Positions 20,713-33,059 of a stretch of 64,000 nt of DNA are shown piece after piece. The stretch's first letter is position 1. Every line of letters begins with the position of its first letter. Origin of the DNA: Archivesica marissinica. Taxonomy: Eukaryota; Mollusca; Bivalvia; Venerida; Vesicomyidae. The position numbers were made by a program, and so were the translations under genes. Location of the stretch: positions 12,293,395-12,357,394 of the forward strand of contig CM026400.1 of NCBI GenBank assembly GCA_014843695.1, given 5' to 3'. A model generated the notes under the pieces. That model made no database searches, was not told the DNA's origin, and saw nothing but the letters and a program-made list of their open reading frames with translations.

Positions 20713-21414
20713 CATGTGTGCCTATGCATATTTATTTGTAGACTAATCTTAGTTAAATTATCACTAAACGAAAGTATCGCGCGTTTAGTATTGACTCCAA
20801 TGACAAACCAAACCTCAATTCAAGAGCGCAGATTTCCGTTATATGAAATCCTACTTTCACTTTTGAAGTTTGTAGACAAAAACACTGTTTATTGATTCAA
20901 TGTTAGTGTTCGAATATATTTACAAGAATACGTTGTAGCAATGCATTTGTACGTGAATACATTTTATTTGCTTTTTGCAATGTAATGTCGCTTTAACGGT
21001 TAACGCGAGTAGAGAAAAAAATGCCGATATATACCTGCATCTAAATTAAAAAAATTCGTACCGGAAGTATGATTTACCGGAAATAGCTATTGGGTCATCT
21101 ACATTGAGATCCGGAAGCGAGATTGTGGGCTAGATTAAAAAATATATCATCTGGAAGCAAACGACATTCTCTGACACTATTTGGTAGTTGAATAAAATCG
21201 ACAAGCGCAATATTATGGTACAGTATAAAAATGTGTCTGCAAATAAAATAAAAGTATGCCTATTTGAACAATACATCATTGGAGACAATTTTAAATAAAT
21301 ACGATTGAAAATTTCGAATCGGGAGATCAAGACGAGCGTAGATAGAATCGCAGTAGGCATACAGGCATTTTGTTCTTCAATATTTTTTGAATTGTTTTCA
21401 TATTTCTAATGTTT

Positions 21415-21560
21415 TTTTATTGAAATCAAGTGTACAATTACATAATTATATATTATACTGGTGTGGCTCCTTGTCTAATGTTGTTAAAACATGTGGCCCA
21501 AACCATTTGTATTTTCATGCAATGTATTGTATCTTTATGTGTATGACATATAAAAATAAA
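21415..21560 (+). repeat. Dispersed repeat, member 1 of a pair
   Basis: TATTATACTGGTGTGGCTCC, ATGTGGCCCAAACCATTTGT and ATTGTATCTTTATGTGTATG match 23,400-23,530 in the same order, at about 80 percent by eye. Confidence 0.65.
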
Positions 21561-21663
21561 TTTAAAAACATAATTATATGAATACAGTATGTGTTTTTAA
21601 ACTTCATACTGCAAAATCTGTTCAAGGATTTTATTATGCTTGTTTACTGATTTTTATAACAAC

Positions 21664-21990
21664 ATATGACCACACATTTCGCGTCAACGAGAGTAATTAA
21701 CCCATTTCATTCTGGATACAGTTCAAACAGTATTTGCAAAGAACATAGAGCCAGATCAACCGCCACGGAACGTGCCGTCTGATCAGGCTCTATGCTGTTT
21801 GATATTCAGATGATCTTGCTAGACACGTGTCCATGTAGCAAACAACATAGATCCTGATCAACACACAGCGCCAGGCTGCGGCTGATCTGGTTCTATGTTA
21901 TTTGCATAAGCCTTTAAATGTATCCAGACTGAAATGGGTTAATATAAGTTGCTAAAACTTGCTTCGCAATCGTTGCAAAATAAATAAAGT
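21664..21990 (+). mobile_element. SINE-A 3' part, split by a TTAA-inserting MITE
   Basis: ATGACCACACATTTCGCGTC, AACGAGAGTAA, then (after the 246-bp insertion) ATATAAGTTGCTAAAACTTG and CTTCGCAATCGTTGCAAAAT reconstitute the SINE-A 3' region. The head is missing. Confidence 0.75.
21697..21942. mobile_element. 246-bp TTAA-flanked MITE (piggyBac-like), block copy 1
   Basis: TTAACCCATTTCATTCTGGA at the left and TCCAGACTGAAATGGGTTAA at the right are inverted repeats of ~24 bp, bounded by TTAA. The SINE-A site it interrupts contains a single TTAA, so TTAA was duplicated. TTAA duplication and CCC/GGG ends are hallmarks of piggyBac-type elements. Inside are two hairpins (about 21,742-21,800 and 21,844-21,900), both of the form AACATAGA-CC-GATCA with its inverse. 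It is non-coding. Confidence 0.75.
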
Positions 21991-22202
21991 TAAAAAAATA
22001 AATAACAAAAAAATGTAGAATATTACAATTGCTGCTGTATTACACAGCATAACTGCAGCAGTAGCAATATCACATTCAAAAACATATCTTTTAACATAAA
22101 CTATAGAAAATAGTTGTATTAGCCCCGACCATGGATTCAATCATTTCGATTGAGCTATCTATAGAGCGTTGCCTTATTAATTATTTAAATTTAATATTTT
22201 AA

Positions 22203-22220
22203 TAATAATAATAATAATAT
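22203..22220. repeat. AAT microsatellite
   Basis: About six AAT repeats. Confidence 0.85.
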
Positions 22221-22389
22221 GTCATACCTAGAGCATTTGCCATTTCATCATATCCTATCTTCTCTTCCTCTCTCCACCCTCCTACAAATGCTTGTAGTCC
22301 CGCCATTTTATCATGCACGTGCTAATTTCTGTTACGACCTGTCGGTATTTCCACAACTAGCAGTATCCTATTCTGTATTATGTTATATA

Positions 22390-23160
22390 CGATCGGCTTC
22401 GAATCAAGAAATGGGCAGCTATATATAGTGTATATATCTCTGAGACGTTAACAACGGCAGCTATCCGATCGAGTGCTGTTCAAGAAATGGGCAGCTAAAT
22501 ATATATATATTATATATATATATCGGATACACTAACAACGGCAGCTATCCGATCGTGAGCTGTTCAAGAAATGGGCAGCTAAATATATATATATATATAT
22601 ATCGGATACACTAACAACGGCAGCTATCCGATCGTGTGCTGTTCAAGAAATGGGCAGCTATATATAATATATATATATCGGATACACTAACAACGGCAGC
22701 TATCCGATCGTGTGCTGTTCAAGAAATGGGCAGCTAAATATATATATATTATATATATATATCGGATACACTAACAACGGCAGCTATCCGAGCGTGTGCT
22801 GTTCAAGAAATGGGCAGCTATATATATATATATAGTGTATATATCTCTGAGACATTAACAACGGCAGCTATCCGAGCGTGTGCTGTTCAAGAAACGGGCA
22901 GCTATATATATATAGTATATATCTCTGATATACGCTAACAACGACAGCTATCCGAGCTTATACTGTTCAAGAAATGGGCAGCTAAATATATATATTGTAT
23001 ATATCTCTGATACGTTAACAACGGCAGCTATCCGATCGTGTGCTGTTCAAGAAATGGGCAGCTAAATATATATATTGTATATATATCTGATACGCTAACA
23101 ACGACAGCTATCCGTTCGTGTGCTGTTCGATGCAACGGGCAGCTATCCGACCGAGTGCTG
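22390..23160. repeat. AT-rich minisatellite, ~75-90-bp unit, about 9 copies (block copy 1)
   Basis: Each unit has GTGTGCTGTTCAAGAAATGG and GCAGCTA, a run of TA dinucleotides of variable length, ATCGGATACACTAACAACGG and CAGCTATCCGAT. ATCGGATA and TATCCGAT are inverted, so each unit can form an 8-bp stem. The matching array at 51,914-52,545 has about two fewer units. Confidence 0.9.
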
Positions 23161-23394
23161 TTCGATGCACCGGACAGTTGTACGTATCATGCTGCAGACT
23201 TATTGACAGTCCAACAGCGCGCACCTTGTATCATATCCGGTTGTGATGCGCGCGTCTGCTATCTGATATCTATGAATGCAACTGTTATGATCATAAGTTT
23301 AGGTTACTACGTACTTCCGGTAACTACCAAATGTGGGCACAATATAAGGTCAGAATACTGCTTCCACTGATGTATTTTATAAACCTATTTTTTT

Positions 23395-23530
23395 CAAATA
23401 CATGTATAGTAGTTGTGTTCTGGTGCGGCCGTTTTCTAATGTTGCTATTTTAAACTTGTGGCCCAAACCATTTGTATGTTCATGCTATGCATTGTATCTT
23501 TATGTGTATGACATATGTACTATTGATTTG
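23395..23530 (+). repeat. Dispersed repeat, member 2 of a pair
   Basis: TTCTGGTGCGGCCGTTTTCT, TTGTGGCCCAAACCATTTGT and ATTGTATCTTTATGTGTATG match 21,440-21,555. Confidence 0.65.
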
Positions 23531-23543
23531 CAATAAAATATGG

Positions 23544-23883
23544 TCGCTTTTATTCGACATTGGCGGTGAAACAGTTAAATAAAGTAGTTTTGTTAATAAC
23601 TAGTTGATGTTCCTATCTCTGGAACTTTCTTCTGTGGTGTACGTGTATTGAAATGTGGTGATATATCCAGGTACTAACGCATTTTATTATTCACAAAAAG
23701 TAAACCCATTGTGGGCTAGGGCTAGACCCATTGTGGGCTAGACCCACTGTAGCCTAAAACTGTGTGTTGTTCTCAAGTTAAAGATTAAAATGTTGTATAT
23801 CTGTCAAGTATAATTGTGATTTGTATTAGATTGTGTTCTTTGTAAATTAGATGTTTATGTTTATATTGTATATTGCTCTCCCT
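23544..23883. other. Segment present only in block copy 1 (340 bp)
   Basis: Between TATGG and GCAGTGGAGG, copy 1 has 340 bp that copy 2 replaces with an unrelated 121 bp. It includes three short repeats around ACCCATTGTGGGCTAG (about 23,704-23,755) and no gene. Confidence 0.8.
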
Positions 23884-23922
23884 GCAGTGGAGGAAATAAA
23901 GTTATCTATCTATCTATATAGT
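23850..23922 (+). mobile_element. Retrotransposon or SINE 3' end with TATC tail
   Basis: TTGCTCTCCCTGCAGTGGAG has a CTCC/GGAG stem. It is followed by GAAATAAAGTTATC and TATC repeats. This stem-loop plus short repeat tail is typical of LINE/SINE 3' ends. No coding part is seen. Confidence 0.5.
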
Positions 23923-23934
23923 TATGTGATATCG

Positions 23935-24366
23935 CATATTCTAGACATAGACATAGTTTATTGAACTCCAGTAGGCCTTCAATCCCATTATATAAGTGTT
24001 CAATCTGTATTCATCTTGTGCATGCAGGTATACTATATACATTATATGCCAAACAGTGTTTACCCAAGGAAGAATGTCAAATCTGTAGTGGGGTAGGGAT
24101 AAGCCCAATCGACCTGTGGTACTCTGTGATATCCTTAATGGAAGTAAATGCAGGTTTGATATATAAATTATGAACATTGGTATACTAGTCTATTCTTATG
24201 ATTCATTTTAAAATTGAATAATAACATCGTTACAATGCATACTATGCCTTCTCCGCAAGATTTGTCACCACTATTTGTTGTTCGTGTTTGTAAATTGTTG
24301 TACCTCATAGGTCATACTGACCTACTGGATATGAAATAAAGTTATCTATCTATATATCTATCTATT
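23935..24366 (+). mobile_element. Second retrotransposon-like 3' end, hairpin and TATC tail
   Basis: TAGGTCA-TAC-TGACCTA (24,308-24,324) is a perfect 7-bp stem with a 3-nt loop, followed by TGAAATAAAGTTATC and TATC repeats. The body includes a 70-codon plus frame (23,961-24,173) with CLPKEECQICSG that I cannot assign; it is frameshifted in block copy 2. The opposite end (GACATAGACATAGTTTATTG) looks like another tail in reverse. Confidence 0.45.
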
Positions 24367-24644
24367 CATGTTAAAATAATAAATTTACTGCTAGACTTAC
24401 ATATTATATAGACTAAGGTCTCTATTAAATACTCACATAATTCATTATGACTACCTTTGTATAAACACCCAAATCATGGCATCGGGTCATTTGCCGCGAT
24501 ATACCCGGAAATACTCTTTACGTAACTGCTGATACGATGCTGGCAAAACTATGATAAACACAAGTGATTCCCAATAGTATTAGAACTTCGTCTGTGTAAT
24601 GTTGAAGTGGAGAAGTCATAGGATGAAGCCAAATGAGGATTCTA

Positions 24645-24885
24645 TGCAGGTACATACAAGTATGTATGTATGTTCCATTAATGTCAAACCCCTCTCGGGG
24701 ACGTAGACATGTTTCTCTGACCTGGCTTATCCGACCTAAGTGGTTATTAACCAGTACTAAGTAATGTGTGTGAGGTGCCTTGCTCAATGACACTACATAC
24801 GTGGCCTGACCGAGTATCGAACCCGGGACCGTTCGAATCCAAATCCGACGCTCTACGACTGGACCACTGGACCACTGTATTATAG
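24645..24885 (-). mobile_element. SINE-D, tRNA-like head (block copy 1)
   Basis: On the minus strand it starts TACAGTGGTCCAGTGGTCCA and GTCGTAGAGCG, has a B-box CCCGGGTTCGATACTCGG, a conserved-looking core GTCATTGAGCAAGGCACC, and a tail of ATAC repeats. A 134-codon minus frame through it is a SINE shadow. Confidence 0.7.
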
Positions 24886-25187
24886 TTGTAATGGCTATTA
24901 CCGCGATATACCCACAATGCATCTTATATAGATATCCGGTTCGGCCAGAAAATGCACTCGCTTACCGCATTCTGCGCGAGGAAAACGATCATCTCAGAAT
25001 TTCAATCAATTAAGTTGAAACGCGTCTTATCGTATATAATAGATATGGTAAACAAGTTTCTGTTTTTTGCAATGATGCCATTGGCAGACTTATTCTTCGA
25101 GATATATTCTTCTCCGATTTACAGCAGCAACTGTTGGGTTCTATGACCCGGAAGATTCGAGTTAATAATTAGTTTATAAACTTATCC

Positions 25188-25400
25188 AAATTTATTTTAG
25201 CTCGATTGCGAAACAAGTTCTTACAACTTAATAGTTATCACTCTCGATACCTCATTCCTGACGGAATCCATCGCCACGAGGGGGGAGAGAACAGGCAACG
25301 TAAATTAAATGCATTGCCTAAGGACACAATCGTAACGGCTCCAGCTGGGCTCGAACTCCGGGCATTTCGAACGCGCTACCACTGCGCTATCATTACTTCC
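25188..25400 (-). mobile_element. SINE-B (block copy 1)
   Basis: Tail TTTTAGCTCGATTGCGAAAC, body GACGGAATCCATCGCCACGA, TGCCTAAGGACACAATCG, B-box region GGGCTCGAACTCCGGG, and a shortened head CGAACGCGCTACCACTGCGC. The tail keeps the AAGTT/AACTT stem. Confidence 0.82.
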
Positions 25401-25529
25401 ACCTAGTTAACAATGTTATCACCTTACTCCAGGGTCGGGTCATGGAATGGCGTTAGGGGGGGTTGCATGATTTTGCTAAGTGGGTGTACCCGCCCCCCCC
25501 CCTCCACCGGAAAATATCTGGGGAGAATA

Positions 25530-25706
25530 TGCATCTTTCAGATGATACTTGGAGTCGTATACAAACTAGGAGTCGCGGGACTGGGAATGGGACTGGGACT
25601 GTGTCTCTATTATTGCACTATCCCCTTAATAACACATCCACCAGTAACTCTAATCAGGGGTGTGGCAAACGAGGGATTCCGGAGCGATAATAAATAAACA
25701 TAACAC
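25530..25706 (+). mobile_element. SINE-C 3' portion, decayed (block copy 1)
   Basis: ATCTTTCAGATGATACTTGG, TCTCTATTATTGCACTATCC and GCGATAATAAATAAACATAA parallel the body and tail of SINE-C at 3,475-3,668. The head is not visible. Confidence 0.55.
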
Positions 25707-25754
25707 GATTTTAAAGTGATGAGGTAGAACTTAGTACACTGATATTGAGCATAC

Positions 25755-26385
25755 GACAACACACAGTGTCTTACAGTACATCGAGATCGGCAACACACAC
25801 TGCCTTACAGTACTACGAGACAGGCAACACACAATGCCTTACAGTAGTGCGAGATCGGCAATAACAATATCTTACAGTACCGCGAGACCGGCAACACACG
25901 GTGTCTTACAGTACCTCGAGACCGGCAACACATAGTGTCTTACAGTACCACGAGACCGGCAACACACAGTGCCTTACAGTACCTCAAGACCGGCAACACA
26001 CAATGTCTTACAGTACCGCGAGACCGGCAACACACAATGTCTTACAGTACCTCGAGACCAGCAACACACAGTGTCTTACAGTACATCGAGACCGGCAACA
26101 CACAATGCCTAACAGTACCTCGAGACCGGCAACACACAATGTTTTACAGTACCGCGAGACCGGCAACACACAATGCTTTACAGTAACTCGAGACGGACAA
26201 CACACATTGTCTTACAGTACCTCAAGAACGGCAACACACATTGTTTTACAGTACCGCGAGACTGGCAACACACAGTGTCTTACAGTATCTCAAGACCGGC
26301 AACACACAGTGTCTTACCGTACCTCGAGACCGGCAACACACAATGTCTTACAGTACGTCGAGACCGGCAACACACAGTGTCTTGG
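25755..26385. repeat. 34-bp minisatellite, first part (about 18 units)
   Basis: The unit is CAGTGTCTTACAGTACCTCG then AGACCGGCAACACA. The main variants at the CTCGAG position are CGCGAG, ATCGAG, CACGAG and CAAGAC. See the main array entry for structure. Confidence 0.97.
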
Positions 26386-26487
26386 TTTAAACATATTTAT
26401 TCGATAATAATGTACATTACATATACATTGTATACAAAACGAAAATGGATTAAATCGGAAGCTTAAAGCTTATTGAGATTTTCTCCA
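26386..26487. other. Non-repeat interruption of the 34-bp array
   Basis: About 100 bp of AT-rich sequence interrupt the array. Its second half (ACAAAACGAAAATGGATT, GGAAGCTTAAAGCTTATTGA) matches 15,130-15,185. Block copy 2 has no interruption at the corresponding place near 55,710-55,735. Confidence 0.75.
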
Positions 26488-28799
26488 CACAGTGTCTTAC
26501 AGTACATCAACACCGGCAACACACAGTTTCTTACAGTACCTCGAGACCGGCAACACGCAGTTTCATACAGTACCTCGAGACCGACAACACACAGTGCCTT
26601 ACAGTACATCGACACCGGCAACACACACTATCTTACAGTACCTCGAGACCGGCAACACGCAGTGTCTTACAGTACCTCGAGACCGGCAACACACAGTGTC
26701 TTACAGTACATCGAGAACGGCACCACACAATACCTTAGAGTACCTTGAGACCGGCAACACACAATGTCTTACAGTACCGCGAAACCGGCAACACACAGTG
26801 TCTTACAGTACCTCGAGATCGGCAACACAGTGCTTTACAGTACCTCGAGACCGACAACACAGTGTCTTACAGTACCTCAAGACCGGCAACACATAGTATC
26901 TTACAGTACCTCGAGACCGGCAACACACAGTGTTTTACAGTACCGCGAGACTGGCAACACACAGTGCCTTAAAGTACATCGAGACCGGCAACACACAGTG
27001 TCTTACAATACCGCGAGAATGGCAGCACACAGTGTCTTACAGTACCGCAATATCGGCAAAACACAGTGCCTTACAGTACCTCGAGACAGGCAACACACAG
27101 TGTCTTACAGTACCTCGAGACCGGCAACACACAATGTATTACAGTACCGCGAGACCGGCAACACACAATGCCTTACAGTACCGAGAGACCGGCAACATAA
27201 AGTGTCTTACAGTACCGCGAGACCGGCAACACACAGTGACTTACAGTACCGCGAGACCGGCAACACACAGTGTCTTACAGTACCTCGAGACCGGCAACAC
27301 ACAGTGTCTTACAATACCTCGAGACAGGCAACATACAGTGTCCTACAGTACCGCGAGACCAGCAACACACAGTGTCTTACAATACCTCGAGACAGGCAAC
27401 ATACAGTGTTTTACAGTACCGCGAGACCGGCAACACATAATGTCTTACAGTACCTCGAGACCGGCAACACACAGTGTCTTACAGTACCTCGAGACCGGAA
27501 ACACACACTGTCTTACAGCACCGCGAGACCGGCAACACACAATGTCCTACAGTAGCACGAGACCGGATAGACAGTGTCTTACAGTACCTCGAGACCGGCA
27601 ACACACAATGTCTTACAGTACCTCGAGACCAGCAACACACAGTGTCTTACAGTACATCGAGACCGGCAACACACAATGCCTTACAGTACCTCGAGACCGG
27701 CAACACACAATGTCTTACAGTACCGCGAGACCGGCAACACACAATGCTTTACAGTAACTCGAGACGGACAACACACATTGTCTTACAGTACCTCAAGACC
27801 TGCAACACACATTGTTTTACAGTACCGCGAGACTGGCAACACACAGTGTCTTACAGTATCTCAAGACCGGCAACACACAGTGTCTTACCGCACCTCGAGA
27901 CCGGCAACACACAGTGTCTTACAGTACGTCGAGAACGGCAACACACAGTGTCTTACAGTACATCAACACCGGCAACACACAGTTTCTTACAGTACCTCGA
28001 GACCGGCAACACGCAGTTTCTTACAGTACCTCGAGATCGGCAACACACAGTGCCTTACAGTACATCGAGACCGGCAACACACAATGTCTTACAGTACCGC
28101 GAAACCGGCAACACACAGTGTCTTACAGTACCTCGAGATCGGCAACACAAAGTGCTTTACAGTACCTCGAGACCGACAACACACAGTGTCTTACAGTACC
28201 TCAAGACCGGCAACACATAGTATCTTACAGTACCTCGAGACCGGCAACACACAGTGCTTTACAGTACCGCGAGAATGGCAACACACAGTGCCTTACAGTA
28301 CATCGAGACCGGCAACACACAGTGTCTTACAATACCGCGAGACTGGCAGCACACAGTGTCTTACAGTACCGCAATATCGGCAAAACACAGTGCCTTACAG
28401 TACCTCGAGACAGGCAACACACAGTGTCTTACAGTACCGCGAGACCGGCAGCACACAGTGCCTTACAGTACATAGAGACCGGCAACAAACAGTGTCTTAC
28501 AGTACCGCGAGACTGGCAACACTCAATGTCGTACAGTACCGCGAGACCGGCAACACACAATGCCTTACAGTACCGCGAGACCGGAAACATACAGTGTCTT
28601 ACAGTACCGCGAGACCGGCAACATACAGTGACTTACAGTACCGCGAGACCGGCAACACACAGTGTCTTACAGTAACTCGAGACCGGCAACACACAGTGTC
28701 TTACAATACCTCGAGACAGGCAACATACAGTGTCCTACAGTACCGCGAGACCAGCAACACACAGTGTCTTACAATACCTCGAGACCGGCAACATACAGT

Positions 28800-31700
28800 G
28801 TCTTACAGTACCTCGAGAACCGCAACATGCAGTGTCTTACAGTAACGCGAGACCGGCAACACACAGTGTCTTACAATACCTCGAGAACGGCAACATTCAT
28901 TGTCTTACATTACCTCGAGACTGGCAACACAGTGTCTTACAGTACCTCGAGACAGGCAACGAACAGTGTCTTATAGTGCATCGAAACCGGCAACACACCC
29001 TGTCTAACAGTACCGCGAGACCGGCAATACACATTGTCTTACAGTATCGCGAGACCGGTAATACACAGTGTATTACAGTACCGCGAGACCGGCAATACAC
29101 AGTGTCTTACAGTACCTCGAGACCGGCAACACAAAGTGTCTTACAGTACCTCGAGGCCGGCAGCACACATTGTCTTACAGTACCGCGAGACCGGAAATAC
29201 ACAATGTCTTACTGTACCGCGAGACCGGCAGCACACAGAGTATTACAGTACCGCGAGACCGGAAATACACAATGTCTTACATTACCACGAGACAGGCAAC
29301 ACATAATCTCTTACCGTACCGTGAGACACGCAACACACACTGTCTTACAGTACCGCGCGACCGGCAATATTCAATGTCTTACAGTACCACGAGACCGGCA
29401 ACACACAGTGTCTTACAGTACCGCGAGACCGGCAAGACAGTGTTTTACAGTACCCCGAGACCGGCAACACACAGTGTCTTACAGTACCGCGAGACCGGCA
29501 ATACACAATGTCTTACAGTACCACGAGACCGGCAACACACAGTGTCTTACAGTACCTCGAGACCGGCAGCACACAGTAACTTACAGTACATCTAGATCGG
29601 CAACACACATTGTTTTTCTATACCTCGAGACCGACAACTTACAGTGTCTTACTTTACCTCGAGACCGGCAACATGCAGTGTTTTACATTACCTCGAGACC
29701 GGAAACACACAGTGTTTTACAGTACCGCGAGACTGGCAAAACACATTTCCTTACAGTACATCGAGACTGGCAACACACAGTGCCTTACAGTACCGCGAGA
29801 CAGGCAACACACAGTGCCTTACAGTACATCGAGATCGGCAACACACAGTCTCTTACAGTACCGCGAGACCGGCAACACACAGTGCTTTACAGTACCTCGA
29901 GAACGACAACACACAGTGTCTTACAGTACCTCAAGACCGGCAACACATAGTATCTTACAGTACATCGAGACCGGCAACACACAGTGCCTTACAGTACCTC
30001 TAGACAGGCAACACACAGTTTCTTACAGTACCGCGAGACCGGCAGCACACAGTGCCTTACAGTACATCGAGACTGGCAACACACAGTGTCTTACAGTACC
30101 GCGAGACCGGCAACACACAATGTCTTACAGTACCGCGAGACCGGCAACACACAATGCCTTACAGTACCGCGAGACCGGCAACATACAGTGTCGTATAGTA
30201 CCGCGAGACCGGCAACACACAGTGTCTTACAGTACCGCGTGACCGGCAACACACGGTGTCTTACAGTACCTCGAGATCGGCAACACACAGTGTCTTACAA
30301 TACCTCGAGACCGGCAACATTCAGTGTCCTACAGTACCGCGAGACAGGCAACACACAGTGTCTTACAGTACCGCGAGACCAGCAACACACAGTGTCTTAC
30401 AATACCTCGAGACCGGCAACATACAGTGTCTTACAGTACCGCGAGACCGGCAACACACAGTGTCTTACAATACCTCGAGACCGGCAACATACAGTGTATT
30501 ACAGTACCGCGAGACCGGCAACACATAGTGTCTTACAATACCTCGGGACCGGCAACATACAGTGTCTTACATTACCTCGAGACTGGCAACACACAGTGTC
30601 TTACAGTACCTCGAGACTGGCAACGCACAGTGTCTAATAGTGCATCGAAACCGGCAACACACCCTGTCTAAAAGAACCTCGAGATTGGCAATACACAGTG
30701 TCTTAGAGTACCGCGAGACCGGTAATATACAGTGTATTACAGTACCGCGAGACCGGCAATACACAGTGTCTTACAGTACCGCGAGACCAGCAACACACAG
30801 TGTCTTACAATACCTCGAGACCGGCAACATAGAGTGTCTTACAGTACATCGAGACCGGCAACACACAGTGTCTTACAATACCTCGAGACCGGCAATATAC
30901 AGTGTCTTATAGTACCTCGAGACTGGCAACACACAGTGTCTTACAATACTGCGAGACCGGCAACATACAGTGTCTTACAGTACCTCGAGACCCGCAACAT
31001 ACAGTGTCTTACAGTAACGCGAGACCGGCAACACACAGTGTCTTACAATACCTCGAGAACGGCAACATACATTGTCTTACATTACCTCGAGACTGGCAAC
31101 ACAGTGTCTTACAGTACCTCGAGACAGGCAACGAACAGTTTCTTATAGTGCATCGAAACCGGCAACACACCCTGTCTAACAGTACCTCGAGACTGGCAAT
31201 ACACAGTGTCTTACAGTACCGCGAGACCGACAATACACATTGTCTTACAGTACCGCGAGACCGGTAATACACAGTGTCTTACAGTACCTCGAGACCGGCA
31301 ACACAAAGTGTCTTACAGTACCTCGAGGCCGGCAACACACATTGTCTTACAGTACCGCGAGACCGGAAATACACAATGTCTTACAGTACCGCGAGACCGG
31401 CAGCACACAGAGTATTACAGTACCGCGAGACCGGAAATACACAATGTCTTACATTACCACGAGACAGGCAACACATAATCTCTTACCGTACCGTGAGACA
31501 CGCAACACACACTGTCATACAGTACCGCGCGACCGGCAATATACAATGTCTTACAGTACCACGAGACCGGCAACACACAGTGTCTTACAGTACCGCGAGA
31601 CTGGCAAGACAGTGTTTACAGTACTGCGAGACCGGCAACACACAATGTCTTACAGTACCGCGAGAACGGCAATACACAATGTCTTACAGTACCACGAGAC

Positions 31701-32170
31701 CGGCAACACACAGTGTCTTACAGTACCTCGAGACCGGCAGCACACAGTAACTTACAGTACATCTAGATCGGCAACACACATTGTTTTTCTATACCTCGAG
31801 ACCGACAACTTACAGTGTCTTACTGTACCTCGAGACCAGCAACATGCAGTGTTTTACAGTACCTCGAGACCGGAAACACACAGTGTTTTACAGGACCGCG
31901 AGACTGGCAAAACACATTTCCTTACAGTACATCGAGACTGGCAACACACAGTGCCTTACAGTACCGCGAGACAGGCAACACACAGTGCCTTACAGTACAT
32001 CGAGATCGGCAACACACAGTCTCTTACTGTACCGCGAGACCGGCAACACACAGTGCTTTACAGTACCTCGAGACCGACAACACACAGTGTCTTACAGTAC
32101 CTCGAGACCGGCAACACACAGTGTTTTAAAGTACCGCGAGACTAGCAACACACAGTGCCTTACAGTACAT
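28800..32170. repeat. Higher-order repeat of about 2,172 bp within the 34-bp array
   Basis: Units with matching private variants recur 2,172 bp apart: for example the short unit GACTGGCAACACAGTGTC at about 28,920 and 31,092, and the CATTGTTTTTCT unit at about 29,607 and 31,778. Confidence 0.75.
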
Positions 32171-33059
32171 CGAGAACGGCAACACACAGTGTCTTACAAT
32201 ACCGCGACACTGGCAGCACACACTGTCTTACAGTACCGCGAGATCGGCAACACACAGTGCCTTACAGTACCGCGAGACCGGCAACACACAGTGTCTTACA
32301 GTACCTCGAGACCGGCAACACACAGTTTCTTACAATACCTCGAGACCGGCAACATACAGTGTCCTACAGTACCGCGAGACCGGCAACACACATTGTCTTA
32401 CAGTACCGCGAGACCAGCAACACACAGTGTCTTACAATACCTCGAGACCGGCAACATACAGTGTCTTACAGTACCGCGAGACCGGCAACACACAGTGTCT
32501 TACAATACCTCGAGACCGGCAACATACAGTGTCTTACATTACCTCGAGACTGGGAACAAACAGTGTCTTACAGTACCTCGAGACTGGCAACGCCTAGTGT
32601 CTTATAGTGCATCGAAACCGGCAACACACCCTGTCTAAAAGAACCTCGAGACTGGCAATACACAGTGTCTTACAGTACAGCGAGACCGGTAATATACAGT
32701 GTATTACAGTACCGTGAGACCGGCAATACACAGTGTCTTACAGTACCTCGAGACCGGCAACACACAGTGTCTTACTGTACCTCGAGGCCGGCAGCACACA
32801 TTGTCTTACAGTACCGCGAGACCGGAAATACACAATGTCTTACAGTACCGCGAGACCGGCAGCACACAGTGTATTACAGTACCGCGAGACCGGAAATACA
32901 CAATGTCTTACATTACCACGAGACAGGCAACACATAATCTCTTACCGTACCGTGAGACAGGCAACACACAATGTCTTACAGTACCGCGCGACCGGCAATA
33001 CACAATGTCTTACAGTACCACGAGACCGGCAACACACAGTGTCTTACAGTACCGCGAGA

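Larger units (their letters stand above)
20713..25750. repeat. Low-copy block, copy 1 of the large duplication
   Basis: About 5 kb between the 21/31-bp array and the 34-bp array. It is nearly identical to 50,237-54,892: roughly 0.5-2 percent substitutions by eye, one VNTR length difference, a 15-bp deletion and one replaced segment. It holds SINE, MITE and retrotransposon-end sequences listed separately. Open frames of 60-80 codons (20,695; 21,387; 24,952 and others) are kept in both copies only because the DNA is duplicated. None has a recognisable domain. Confidence 0.9.

Noticed and set aside
24518..24922. 134-codon minus-strand protein, conserved in both blocks
   Set aside because: It runs across SINE-D; conservation is only due to the block duplication.
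24952..25146. 64-codon plus-strand frame conserved in both blocks
   Set aside because: No domain, and the blocks are nearly identical at all positions, so conservation gives no coding signal.
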